A stretch of 64,000 nucleotides of DNA from contig UBXV01000010.1 in the NCBI GenBank assembly GCA_900469625.1, forward strand, positions 214,198 through 278,197. Reading direction: 5' to 3'. Positions 17,518 to 25,449 of the stretch are shown piece by piece. The notes below the pieces were generated by a model. The model was not told the DNA's origin. It was given only the letters and a program-made list of their open reading frames with translations, and did no database searches. The DNA is from Hyphomicrobiales bacterium (lineage in GTDB: Bacteria; Pseudomonadota; Alphaproteobacteria; Rhizobiales; Rhizobiaceae). The translations under genes were made by a program, and so were the position numbers. The number at the start of each line of letters is the position of its first letter. Position 1 is the stretch's first letter.

Positions 17518-18297
17518 TTAGTAGCGCCCCACCAGGAGGCCCCCATCCACGACCAGCACCTGGCCGGTGATGTATCTCGCACTGTCGGATGCCAGGAACG
17601 CGATGACGTCGGCGATATCCTCGGGCGTTCCGAGCCGTTTCATCGGAATGAAGGCGGCAGCCGCTTCGGCGCCCTCCGGCCCCAGCGAATTTTCCTTCGA
17701 CAGCAGCTGCGCCGTGCGGATGTAGCCGGGCGCCACGCCGTTGACGCGAACGCCGTCGCCGGCCAGCTCGACCGCGAGCCCCCGCACCAGCCCGACGACG
17801 CCGGACTTGGCGGCGGAGTAGTGCACATGCTCGTCCCAGCCGTAGGCGACGCCCATGATCGAGGAGAGAGCGACGATGCTGCCCTCGCCGCGCTTGCGCA
17901 TGCCGGGCGCTGCGGCGCGCACGAGCCGGAAGATGCCTTTCAGATCGATGTCGAAGGTCAGGTCCCACTTGTCATCGGTAAGGGCCGAAAGCGGGGTGCG
18001 ATGGGCAATGCCGGCATTGGCGACGATCACGTCGATGCGGCCGTGGCGTTTTTCCAGATCGGCGACCAGCGCATCGGTCGCCGATGTCGAGCGCACGTCG
18101 TAATAGGCAAATTCGGCGGAGCCGCCGGCCTCGCGGATCGCGTCGACCGTGGCCGCGCCCTCGCGCTCGAGAATGTCGGTGACGACGACATGGTCGCCCT
18201 TGGCGGCAAAGGCCCGGGCGGCTGCCTGACCGATGCCAATGCCGGCACCGGTGACGATGACAATGCGGGAGGACTTCTGAGGATCTGGCATGTTCAT
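17518..18297 (-). CDS. Short-chain dehydrogenase/reductase (SDR) A
   Basis: This 259-residue NAD(P)-dependent oxidoreductase has a Rossmann motif (TGAGIGIG), the NAG motif in VANAGIAH, and catalytic Ser and YxxxK in SSIMGVAYGWDEHVHYSAAKSG. The C-terminal VAPGYIRTAQ and GQVLVVDGGL are classical SDR marks. The start ATG at 18297 has AGGAAAG close upstream; the ATG 6 bases downstream is possible. It would oxidise an alcohol or amino alcohol imported by the neighbouring transporter. It is one of two adjacent, diverged SDR genes. Confidence 0.88.
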   Translation of the reverse strand: MNMPDPQKSSRIVIVTGAGIGIGQAAARAFAAKGDHVVVTDILEREGAATVDAIREAGGSAEFAYYDVRSTSATDALVADLEKRHGRIDVIVANAGIAHRTPLSALTDDKWDLTFDIDLKGIFRLVRAAAPGMRKRGEGSIVALSSIMGVAYGWDEHVHYSAAKSGVVGLVRGLAVELAGDGVRVNGVAPGYIRTAQLLSKENSLGPEGAEAAAAFIPMKRLGTPEDIADVIAFLASDSARYITGQVLVVDGGLLVGRY

Positions 18298-18305
18298 CTT
18301 TCCTG

Positions 18306-19055
18306 TCAAAGCATCACGTCGCCGGAATTGGGCCCGAGCGTCTGGCCGACGAACAGGCTTGCCGACGGGGACGCCAGAAACGAAACGGTGGCGGCGACCT
18401 CGTCCGGCTCGCCGAAGCGCCCGAGCGGCAGTTCGGCCTTCTTGGCGTCTCGCCACTCTTCGGAGAGCCCCATGACCAGCGGCGTGTTGATCGGGCCGGG
18501 CGCGACGGCATTGACGCGCACGCCACGGCTCGACACCTCGCGCGCCAGCGCCTTGGTCATGCCGATGATCGCAGCCTTGGCGGACGAATAGTGCACGAGT
18601 TCCACGCCGCCGATCTGGCCGAGCTGCGAGGCCATGTTGACAATGACGCCCTCGCGGCGGGCGAGCATGTCCGGCAGCACCGCCCTCGTCATCAGGAAGG
18701 TGCCGCGCACATGCACCGCAAACATCCGGTCGAAATCGGCAACCTCCAGATTTTCGAACAGCGCCTGATGGGCGATGCCGGCGTTGTTGACGAGCAGCGC
18801 CACGGGGCCATGGAGCCGGGCTGCCTTCTCTGCCGTCGCCTTGACGTCCGCTTCGCTCGAAACGTCGCCGGCAACCGCCGTCGCCACGCCGCCGGCAGCC
18901 GCGATCTCGCCGGCGACCGCGGCAGCACTTTCAGGCGAGAGATCGTTGACGACGACGGCATAACCGTCAGCCGCCAGTCTCAGGGCAATGGCCCGGCCGA
19001 TGCCGGAGCCGGCACCGGTGACGATCGCTGCGCCGCGTGCGGAAGAGCCAGCCAT
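18306..19055 (-). CDS. Short-chain dehydrogenase/reductase (SDR) B
   Basis: This 249-residue SDR carries TGAGSGIG for dinucleotide binding, VNNAGIAH, and catalytic Ser and YxxxK in MASQLGQIGGVELVHYSSAKAA. Its ATG at 19055 shares one base with the stop of the upstream permease gene (TGATG), so translation is coupled and the GTG at 19058 is not needed. The C terminus ends GQTLGPNSGDVML, without the usual VDGG, replaced by PNSG. It likely works with SDR A on the same imported compound or its product. Confidence 0.88.
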   Translation of the reverse strand: MAGSSARGAAIVTGAGSGIGRAIALRLAADGYAVVVNDLSPESAAAVAGEIAAAGGVATAVAGDVSSEADVKATAEKAARLHGPVALLVNNAGIAHQALFENLEVADFDRMFAVHVRGTFLMTRAVLPDMLARREGVIVNMASQLGQIGGVELVHYSSAKAAIIGMTKALAREVSSRGVRVNAVAPGPINTPLVMGLSEEWRDAKKAELPLGRFGEPDEVAATVSFLASPSASLFVGQTLGPNSGDVML

Positions 19056-19900
19056 CACGCCTCCTCCTGGATCGCGACACGCTTGGCACGGCGCACCGAC
19101 AGCATCATCAGTGCGGCGTAGGTCCCGAGCAGGGCGAAGGAAAACAACGTCGTCAGCACGCCGAAGGCAAAGACGTTCGGATGCACTTCGACGGAGAAAG
19201 TACCGTAGATCGCCAGCGGCAATGTCAGGTCGCGGCCGGAGGCAAAGAGCGTGCGCGAAAACTCGTCATAGGACAGCGTGAAGGCAAAGAGCATGGCGGA
19301 AAGCACGCCCGGGAAGATCAGCGGGAACGTCACCTTGCGGAAGGTGCGCGCCGGCGTGACCCCGAGCGACCAGGACGCCTCCTCCATGCTCGGATCGAAG
19401 CGGTTGAAGATCGCCAGCATCACCAGGAAGGCGAAGGGGAAGGTGTAGACCACGTGGAGGACGAAGGCGGTGCTCCACCAGTGGCGGTCGATGCCGAGCG
19501 TGTTGGCAACGAGCGCCATGCCGAGACCGACCAGCACGCCCGGCACCATCATGCCGAGAACGATGAGGTAGAAGACCACGCCCGAGCCGCGGAACTTGCG
19601 GCGGAAGGCCTGTGCCGCGGTGACGCCGAGCACCGTCGAGACGATCATGGTCATCACCGCGAGACCGAGCGAGCGGACCAGCGCCTGCTCGATCGGCAGC
19701 GGCGCGATGCGCGACGGCGGGGTCAGGCCGAAGAGATGCTTGTACCAATAGGTCGACCATTCGATGATCGGGAACTGCGGCCCACCTTCCGGTCCCGTCT
19801 GGAAGGACAGGATGGCAAGCACGACGAGCGGGCCGTAGAGGAAGACCAGGAAGAGCGCGGTGTAGGCCCCAAGGCCGGTTTTGATGCCGCTGGCATTCAT
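19055..19900 (-). CDS. PotC-like ABC transporter permease
   Basis: The product has 281 residues with six predicted membrane helices. The EAA loop that docks the ATPase reads MEEASWSLGVTPARTFRKVTFPLIFPG. It pairs with the permease gene immediately upstream (2 bases apart) to form the channel of a spermidine/putrescine-type importer in the inner membrane. The ATG at 19900 is preceded by GGAGCTCTGATC. The next gene (SDR B) starts inside its stop codon. Confidence 0.9.
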   Translation of the reverse strand: MNASGIKTGLGAYTALFLVFLYGPLVVLAILSFQTGPEGGPQFPIIEWSTYWYKHLFGLTPPSRIAPLPIEQALVRSLGLAVMTMIVSTVLGVTAAQAFRRKFRGSGVVFYLIVLGMMVPGVLVGLGMALVANTLGIDRHWWSTAFVLHVVYTFPFAFLVMLAIFNRFDPSMEEASWSLGVTPARTFRKVTFPLIFPGVLSAMLFAFTLSYDEFSRTLFASGRDLTLPLAIYGTFSVEVHPNVFAFGVLTTLFSFALLGTYAALMMLSVRRAKRVAIQEEA

Positions 19901-19902
19901 GA

Positions 19903-20802
19903 TCAGAGCTCCTTCCTGAGATCGACGACCCTGAGGAGCGCCGCCACGACCGCACCCATCAGGATGGTAAGCACCACGCCGGCCACCGCCGCGAAGGCCC
20001 ATTTCAGCGAACCGACCTGGGTGACGATGATATTGCCGAGCAGATTGACCTTGCGGCCGGAAAGCGCGGCGGAAGTCGCGAACTCACCGAGAACCATGAC
20101 CGAGACGAAGATCGCGCCGACGACCACGCCCGGCATCGACAGAGGCAGGATGATCGTGCGGAAGATCCGCCAGAAGCCGGCTCCGAGGTCCTGGGCGGCC
20201 TCGATGATCGAGGTGTCGATGCGGCCGAGCATGAAGGCGATCGGCCCGACCATGAACACGCAATAGATCTGCGTCATGCCGATGATCACCGACAGTTCTG
20301 AAAACAGCAGCACCTCGATCGGCGCGTCGGTAATGCCGAGGTTCATCAGGATCATATTGATCGCGCCCTCCTTGCCGAGCATCGGCCGCCAGGCGAGAAC
20401 GCGGATCAGGAACGAGGTCCAGAAGGGAATGACGCACAGCACCAGAAGCACCGTCTGCAACGCCTTGTTCTTGACGAACAGCCCGACGAAAAGGGCGGCG
20501 GGATAACCGACCAGCACGGTTGCAACGAGCACGATCAGCCAGATGCGCACCGTGGTCCACAGCGCGCCCAGATAGGTGTCGCTGGTGAAGAAGGTGATCC
20601 AGCTCTTCAGCGTCAGCGTCGGCTCGATGGTAAACGTCGTCTGCGTCCAGAAGGACACGTAGACCATCATCAACATCGGCAGGACAAGAAAGAGGCTCAT
20701 CCAGATGACGCCGGGTGCCAGGAGCCAGAGCGCCTTTCCGGGTGATTTCTTCTCGACGACGGGTTCCATTTCCGTCTCTTCCGCAACGGCCATCATGCTC
20801 AT
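19903..20802 (-). CDS. PotB-like ABC transporter permease
   Basis: This 299-residue inner-membrane protein has a charged N-terminal tail (residues 1-25), six helices, and an EAA loop IIEAAQDLGAGFWRIFRTIILPLSMPG. It forms the transport channel with the PotC-like subunit. The start ATG at 20802 has a GAGAATGAGAG purine run upstream. The gene lies 60 bases after the first ATPase gene, in the usual order ATPase-permease-permease. Confidence 0.9.
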   Translation of the reverse strand: MSMMAVAEETEMEPVVEKKSPGKALWLLAPGVIWMSLFLVLPMLMMVYVSFWTQTTFTIEPTLTLKSWITFFTSDTYLGALWTTVRIWLIVLVATVLVGYPAALFVGLFVKNKALQTVLLVLCVIPFWTSFLIRVLAWRPMLGKEGAINMILMNLGITDAPIEVLLFSELSVIIGMTQIYCVFMVGPIAFMLGRIDTSIIEAAQDLGAGFWRIFRTIILPLSMPGVVVGAIFVSVMVLGEFATSAALSGRKVNLLGNIIVTQVGSLKWAFAAVAGVVLTILMGAVVAALLRVVDLRKEL

Positions 20803-20862
20803 CTCTCATTCTCCGGGCGGGAACGGTGCGGCGCGCAAGCGCCGGGTTTTGCGAAATGGGGC

Positions 20863-21939
20863 TTACGCATAGACAAGGGCGTCCTCCCGCTTCCAAACGA
20901 GCGCGTAGCGGCCCTGTTCGGCATAGGTCTCGGGCGCTGCGTGGCTGAGGTGGCTTTCAACCTCGAAAACCCGGCCGTCATCGAGCGCGAAGAAGGAATT
21001 GACCGCGGCCCCGGAATATTCGCTGGCGACGAAATTGGCCTCGATCCGGATCTCGTCCTCGCCAATGGCGGCATCGCGTGGGCGGACGGAAACCCGGTCG
21101 TAGCGGATCGCGTAGGCGGGGGTCGCCGCCCGCGTCGGCGCTGAAGCGCCGAGCGCGAACCGGCCAGCGCCGCCGACGAACGCACCGGCTTCGATCCGCC
21201 CCTGAAAAAGGTTGTAGCAGTTGAGAAAGCGGGCAACGGCCGGAGACGCGGGCCTGTTGTAGACAGTGTCGGAATCGGCCGACTGGGCGATGCGGCCGCT
21301 TTCGAGCACTAGCACGGTGTCGCCCATGGCGAGCGCTTCGGCCTCGCTTCCGGTCACATGCAGGAAGGTGACACCGCAGCGTTCGCGGATCGCCCTCAAC
21401 TCCGCCCGCATCCGGGCGCGCAGATTGGCGTCGAGCGCGCCGAGCGGCTCGTCGAGAAGCACCATGCGCGGCTCGGTGACGAGCGTGCGGGCGAGCGCGA
21501 CACGCTGGCGCTGGCCGCCGGAAATCTGCGTGACCGCGCGGCCCTCGAGACCGGAGAGACCGACGAGGCTGATGATGTCGCGCACTCTCGCATCGACGAC
21601 ACGCCGGTCGGTGACGGGATCGACATCCCGGTTTTCCAGACCGTAGGCGATGTTCTGCGCGACGGACAGGTGCGGAAACAGCGCAAAATTCTGGAAGACG
21701 AAGCCGATGCCGCGCTTGTGCGGCGCGACGGTGTCGATGCGCTTTCCGTCAAACAGGATGGCGCCGCCATCGGGCTGCTCGAAGCCGGCAATGACCCGGA
21801 GCAGCGTCGTCTTGCCGGAACCACTCGGCCCGAGAAGCGAGATATAGGCATCGCCGGGCAAGGCGAGATCGATACCGCTCAGCGCGCGCATGTCGCCGTA
21901 GGTTTTGGTGATGCTCTTGAGCTGAAGGACCGTCGACAT
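20863..21939 (-). CDS. PotA-like ABC ATPase with H-loop histidine replaced by glycine
   Basis: This 358-residue ATPase is the first gene of the operon. Walker A is GPSGSGKTT (residues 38-46), the signature is ISGGQRQR (139-146) and Walker B is MVLLDEP (159-165); a TOBE-type C-terminal domain follows. The H-loop reads HVTGSEAEALAM, so position 197, normally the switch histidine of VTHDQ, is glycine (codon GGA at 21349-21351). Loss of this histidine usually cripples ATP hydrolysis by that site. The operon holds a second ATPase with its histidine intact, so the working transporter may be an asymmetric heterodimer. The alternative is a degenerate copy or weak activity. Confidence 0.88.
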   Translation of the reverse strand: MSTVLQLKSITKTYGDMRALSGIDLALPGDAYISLLGPSGSGKTTLLRVIAGFEQPDGGAILFDGKRIDTVAPHKRGIGFVFQNFALFPHLSVAQNIAYGLENRDVDPVTDRRVVDARVRDIISLVGLSGLEGRAVTQISGGQRQRVALARTLVTEPRMVLLDEPLGALDANLRARMRAELRAIRERCGVTFLHVTGSEAEALAMGDTVLVLESGRIAQSADSDTVYNRPASPAVARFLNCYNLFQGRIEAGAFVGGAGRFALGASAPTRAATPAYAIRYDRVSVRPRDAAIGEDEIRIEANFVASEYSGAAVNSFFALDDGRVFEVESHLSHAAPETYAEQGRYALVWKREDALVYA

Positions 21940-22119
21940 TGGTTTCCCGCCAGTTTGCCGCCGCGACGTCCGCCCCCAAAGCTTCGCCGTCGCCGGAGCC
22001 GACGCGGCATCCGAACGGACATGCGATTGCGGTCGCGCATGGTCACATGCGCGTCGGGGACGAAGGTCCTTTGCGGTTCAAAAAATAAGTTCCACCTGCA
22101 CGCTTCTTCTGAGCGCTTG

Positions 22120-22140
22120 CATGTCACGAACAATGACATG
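22120..22140. promoter_or_regulatory. Inverted repeat CATGTCA-N7-TGACATG
   Basis: Perfect 7-bp arms with a 7-base spacer. It lies about 180 bases upstream of the first ATPase start, in the position of an operator for the operon. A candidate binding site for one of the two DNA-binding domains of the GntR protein encoded next door. Confidence 0.5.
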
Positions 22141-22148
22141 AATGATTT

Positions 22149-22158
22149 TTGTATGCAA
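22149..22158. promoter_or_regulatory. GntR/FCD-like operator TTGTATGCAA
   Basis: A near-palindrome resembling the TNGTATACNA-type sites bound by FadR/FCD-class GntR proteins. The core GTATGCAA recurs at 22414-22421 close to the regulator's own start. Confidence 0.45.
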
Positions 22159-22413
22159 TAGACTTTTATTCGCCATTTCGAGCGAGCAGAAGCCGCCCAT
22201 CGCACGCCAAATGCTCGCAAAAGCCGATACGGCACCGAAAGCGGCTCAGCCTCCGCGAAACCCTATGCAATCAGCGGTAAACAGCCACTCCACCCCTCCG
22301 TGCAAACGTGATGCCAAGGCGGCGGAATCATCATTTTTCGCTCTCGCATGGCTGTTTTACCGATAGCCAAACATCAAGGGCCGCTTCAAAACGCACATTT
22401 AATTTGCCAATCG

Positions 22414-22428
22414 GTATGCAAAATGCAT
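22414..22428. promoter_or_regulatory. Second GTATGCAA element with ATGCA-AAA-TGCAT dyad
   Basis: GTATGCAA is repeated here, and the bases 22416-22428 form a perfect dyad ATGCA-AAA-TGCAT, 54 bases before the TTG start of the GntR gene. The position suits autoregulation. Confidence 0.45.
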
Positions 22429-22481
22429 TTATTTTCAGCTGTCACAGTCCCCGGCAAGTGGCGTAAAGAAAGAGGACGAAA

Positions 22482-23522
22482 TTGCCAGCCAAACGGAAGA
22501 CGCCCGACCGCATGAGCGAGCCACGCCTCGGCCAGAATACCCAGCGCCGCTATGAAATTGCCGAGGACGTGCTGCGCAGCAATATAGCCGACGGCATCTT
22601 GCCGGCGGGCCTCGTCCTGCTCGAGGGACCGATTGCCGAGATCCTGCAGATTTCGCGAGCGCCCGTGCAGCGCGCGCTCCTGCAACTGGAAAGCGACGGG
22701 CTCGTACACCGCTTCAAGGGCCGTGGTTATCTCGTCGGGCCACCGGGCCGGGCGATCGAACCCAACCGCACCGACATCAAGTCGCTCGGGCTGACGATCC
22801 CGCAGCATGCCGACGAGGCGCTGCAGAGCCGCTCGTCCTGGGAGCGCATCTACACCGAAATCGAAAACGACGTCGCCGGCTGCGTCATCTTCGGCCAGTA
22901 CCGCATCATTGAAAACGAACTGGCCAACCACTTCAGCGTCAGCCGCACCGTGGTGCGCGACGTGCTGACGCGGCTGCGCGAGCGTGGACTGGTGCGCAAG
23001 AACCAGAGCTCGCACTGGATCGCCGGACCGCTGACGGCCCAGACCGTCAAGGACCATTTCATGCTGCGCCGGCTGCTGGAGCCGCAGGCGCTGGCGCTCG
23101 GCGCCGGCCATATCGACCGGGACCGGCTTGCCGCCCTGTTCGAGAGGCTCGGCAAGCTCGACAGCCCGCAGGCCGCCGACGCCTGGCAGAGCCTTGAAGA
23201 CATCCGCACGCAGTTTACCGAGTGCTGCGTGCTGGCGATGCCGAACGAACGCCTGCGCGAACTGATCCGCAACAACCTGCTGCCGGTGACGGCGACGGAA
23301 CGGCTGCTGCGGCAGCTCGGTCTTCCCGGCGATCCCGCGGTGATCGCGGAAATCAGGCTGATCGTGGAGTTGATGACACGCGGCGCGACGGCGGCGGCGG
23401 CAGCGATGCTGGAGAACCATATCGACGCCTCGATGAACCGGACGATCGCGCAGATGAAGATCGTCGCGATCATTCCAGGCCCGAGCGTGACGGCCGCCTA
23501 TCTGACGCGCGTCGTCGAATAG
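22482..23522 (+). CDS. GntR family regulator with two winged-helix domains and an FCD domain
   Basis: This 346-residue regulator has an unusual layout. A first GntR winged helix spans about 22-88 (IAEILQISRAPVQRALLQLESDGLV, then GRGYLV). A second spans about 118-186 (ELANHFSVSRTVVRDVLTRLRERGLVRKN). An FCD-type all-helical ligand domain follows from 190 to 330 (LRRLLEPQALALGA... ENHIDASMNR). The TTG at 22482 follows an AGAGGA site with good spacing; ATG at 22512 is an alternative. It is transcribed away from the 12-gene operon and likely represses it and itself through the inverted repeats between them. The inducer is unknown. Confidence 0.88.
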   Translation: MPAKRKTPDRMSEPRLGQNTQRRYEIAEDVLRSNIADGILPAGLVLLEGPIAEILQISRAPVQRALLQLESDGLVHRFKGRGYLVGPPGRAIEPNRTDIKSLGLTIPQHADEALQSRSSWERIYTEIENDVAGCVIFGQYRIIENELANHFSVSRTVVRDVLTRLRERGLVRKNQSSHWIAGPLTAQTVKDHFMLRRLLEPQALALGAGHIDRDRLAALFERLGKLDSPQAADAWQSLEDIRTQFTECCVLAMPNERLRELIRNNLLPVTATERLLRQLGLPGDPAVIAEIRLIVELMTRGATAAAAAMLENHIDASMNRTIAQMKIVAIIPGPSVTAAYLTRVVE

Positions 23523-23612
23523 GCAGACGCGCGCGATACCGGTTTTCAGCGCGGCTACCGATTGTCCTTTCCGATGCCCGCGCGCCATCCCGGCCTCCCT
23601 TTCTCCGTCCCC

Positions 23613-24584
23613 TCAGGCAAGCGACGCGCGCAAGGCGCCGAGCCTGACGGTTTCCGCGGCCCTGGCCGCCAGCGCCTCGTCCATCGTCACCTCGACGAAG
23701 CGGGTCGGCGTGTGCGGCTGCATCTGCCCGATCAGGTCCATGTCGGCCGAGATCACCGTGCCGAGCATGAAGTAGCCGCCGCCCGATACCGCATCGCGAT
23801 GCAGGATGATCGGCTCGGTTCCGCCGGGCACCTGGATGGAGCCATAGGGATAGCAGCTGTCGACGATGTTCGAGGGATCGGAACCGGCGCCGAACGGCTG
23901 TTCACGCTCGACGAAGGAGAGCTTGGTGCCACCACGGAAGCGGTAACCCATGCGGTCGGCCTCCGGCGCCACCTTCCATTCATCGGCAAAGAAGCTCTGT
24001 TTCGCCTCGTCGGAGAGACGGTCCCAATAGAGGCCCGGCAGGACGCGCAGGGCGACGGGTGCCGCCGCCAGGCGCCGCAAGGATGCATCGACCGAGCGTC
24101 CCTCGGCGGAGCCGTTGCCGGCACCGACGGGCAGTTCGTCGCCCGCAGCAAGCGGCCGGCCCTTGTAGCCGCCGAGCGCGCCGATCGGGTAGGTCGAACG
24201 GCTGCCGAGCGCCAGCGGCACGTCGATGCCGCCGGCAACGGCGATATAGATGCGAGCGCCGGATTTGAGGAAATCGAAGGTCAGGGTCTGGCCGGCACGA
24301 ACGGCAAAGGCCGTCCATCCCGGCTGCTCGACGCCGTCGACCCTGACCGGCATGTCGGCGCCGGTCACGGCAACCACTGCGTCCTCGGTAAATTCGAGCT
24401 TGGGGCCAAGGAACACCGCCTCGAGACCGGCGGCACCCTCGTCGTTTCCGACGAGCAGGTTGGCGGCGCGCAGCGCATAACGATCCATCGCGCCCCCGAG
24501 CGGAATGCCGAGATGGAAGTAACCGGGACGGCCAAGATCCTGGACGGTGGTCGCAAGCCCGTGATGCAGAACCTTAATGGCCAT
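23613..24584 (-). CDS. pxpC: 5-oxoprolinase subunit C (biotin-dependent carboxyltransferase family)
   Basis: This 323-residue KipA/PxpC protein has the family start VLHHGLATTVQDLGRPGY, then GGAMDRYALRAANLLVGN and an AVAGGIDVPLALGSRSTY segment. With PxpA and PxpB it cleaves 5-oxoproline to glutamate using ATP. Its start overlaps the pxpB stop by 11 bases. It is the last gene of the five-gene minus-strand operon and converges with the GntR gene. No strong terminator hairpin was seen in the 90 bases between them. Confidence 0.9.
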   Translation of the reverse strand: MAIKVLHHGLATTVQDLGRPGYFHLGIPLGGAMDRYALRAANLLVGNDEGAAGLEAVFLGPKLEFTEDAVVAVTGADMPVRVDGVEQPGWTAFAVRAGQTLTFDFLKSGARIYIAVAGGIDVPLALGSRSTYPIGALGGYKGRPLAAGDELPVGAGNGSAEGRSVDASLRRLAAAPVALRVLPGLYWDRLSDEAKQSFFADEWKVAPEADRMGYRFRGGTKLSFVEREQPFGAGSDPSNIVDSCYPYGSIQVPGGTEPIILHRDAVSGGGYFMLGTVISADMDLIGQMQPHTPTRFVEVTMDEALAARAAETVRLGALRASLA

Positions 24585-25449
24585 TGATCATGCCCTCCAG
24601 CCGGGTGTTGTAGCCAGTGATAGCCTTCTGGAATTCGCGCAGGTCGAAGCTGACCTCGCGGACCGGCGGACTGAAGCGCCCCTTGTCGACATCCTCGACC
24701 GCCTGGTCATAGGCGTCGCGGTCGATCGGCTTGAACTTGACGATATCGCCAGGCCGGAAGAACACCATGAAATCGCGGAGATAGCTGGTGGTCTGCGTCG
24801 GATCGAAGATCGGCATCGGCGTGATGCCGAACATCTGGTAGCCGCCGGCACCGCGCACCGAATAGATGCAGCCGAAGCAACCACCATGGCCAACGGTCAG
24901 CCGTGGCGTATCCGTGCGCGGGCGCAGATACTTCGGCACCTGGATCTGCCGTTGCCGCTCGACCATCTGGTACATGAACGGCAGGCCGGCAACGAAGCCG
25001 ACCATCGAGACGAACCATGGCGAGCCGGAATGGGCGGCGACGAAATCGTCGACATCGCCGTAGCCGTTGATCCGGGTCGCATAGTCGAGATCGGTTCCCG
25101 ACGGTTCCTGGTGGCGTTCGCGAAAGCGCATCAGCGTCTCGTGCGTCCAGGGGTCGTTGTAGAAGACCGGGATCTCGACAATGCGGGTGCGGATGACGGG
25201 CTCGGCCCGCGCGGCTGCACCCTCGATGGCGCGCACTTCCCGCAGCACGTCATCGGGCTTGATGACATCGGGATCGAACTTGATCTGGAACGACGCGTTG
25301 GCCGGGCAGATTTCGGTGATGCCCTTGATGCCGCTCTCCTTGACGCCGTTGGCCATGGAGAGGCTCTTGAAGAAGGCTTCCAACGACATCTCGTCGCTGC
25401 ATTCGACGAACAGGTGCTCGTCGCCTCCGAACGTGTATCGTGTCGGCAT
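24574..25449 (-). CDS. pxpB: 5-oxoprolinase subunit B (KipI family)
   Basis: This 291-residue protein is the PxpB/KipI partner of PxpC. Family marks: TEICPANASFQIKFDPDVI near residue 50, GFVAGLPFMYQM near 155, the segment VGHGGCFGCIYSVRGAGGYQMFGITP near 190, and FRPGDIVKF near 235. It is longer than the usual 220-250 residues because of an insertion around residues 90-140. Its ATG shares one base with the biotin-carboxylase stop (TGATG), which fixes the start. Confidence 0.88.
   Translation of the reverse strand: MPTRYTFGGDEHLFVECSDEMSLEAFFKSLSMANGVKESGIKGITEICPANASFQIKFDPDVIKPDDVLREVRAIEGAAARAEPVIRTRIVEIPVFYNDPWTHETLMRFRERHQEPSGTDLDYATRINGYGDVDDFVAAHSGSPWFVSMVGFVAGLPFMYQMVERQRQIQVPKYLRPRTDTPRLTVGHGGCFGCIYSVRGAGGYQMFGITPMPIFDPTQTTSYLRDFMVFFRPGDIVKFKPIDRDAYDQAVEDVDKGRFSPPVREVSFDLREFQKAITGYNTRLEGMINGH

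Larger units (their letters stand above)
21940..22481. promoter_or_regulatory. Divergent control region between ABC operon and GntR gene
   Basis: This stretch of about 540 bases has no convincing gene and is more AT-rich than its surroundings. It holds the likely promoters of the 12-gene operon (minus strand) and of the GntR regulator (plus strand). Two kinds of inverted repeat occur in it, listed separately: CATGTCA-N7-TGACATG at 22120-22140 and GTATGCAA-containing elements at 22149-22158 and 22414-22428. Confidence 0.6.
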
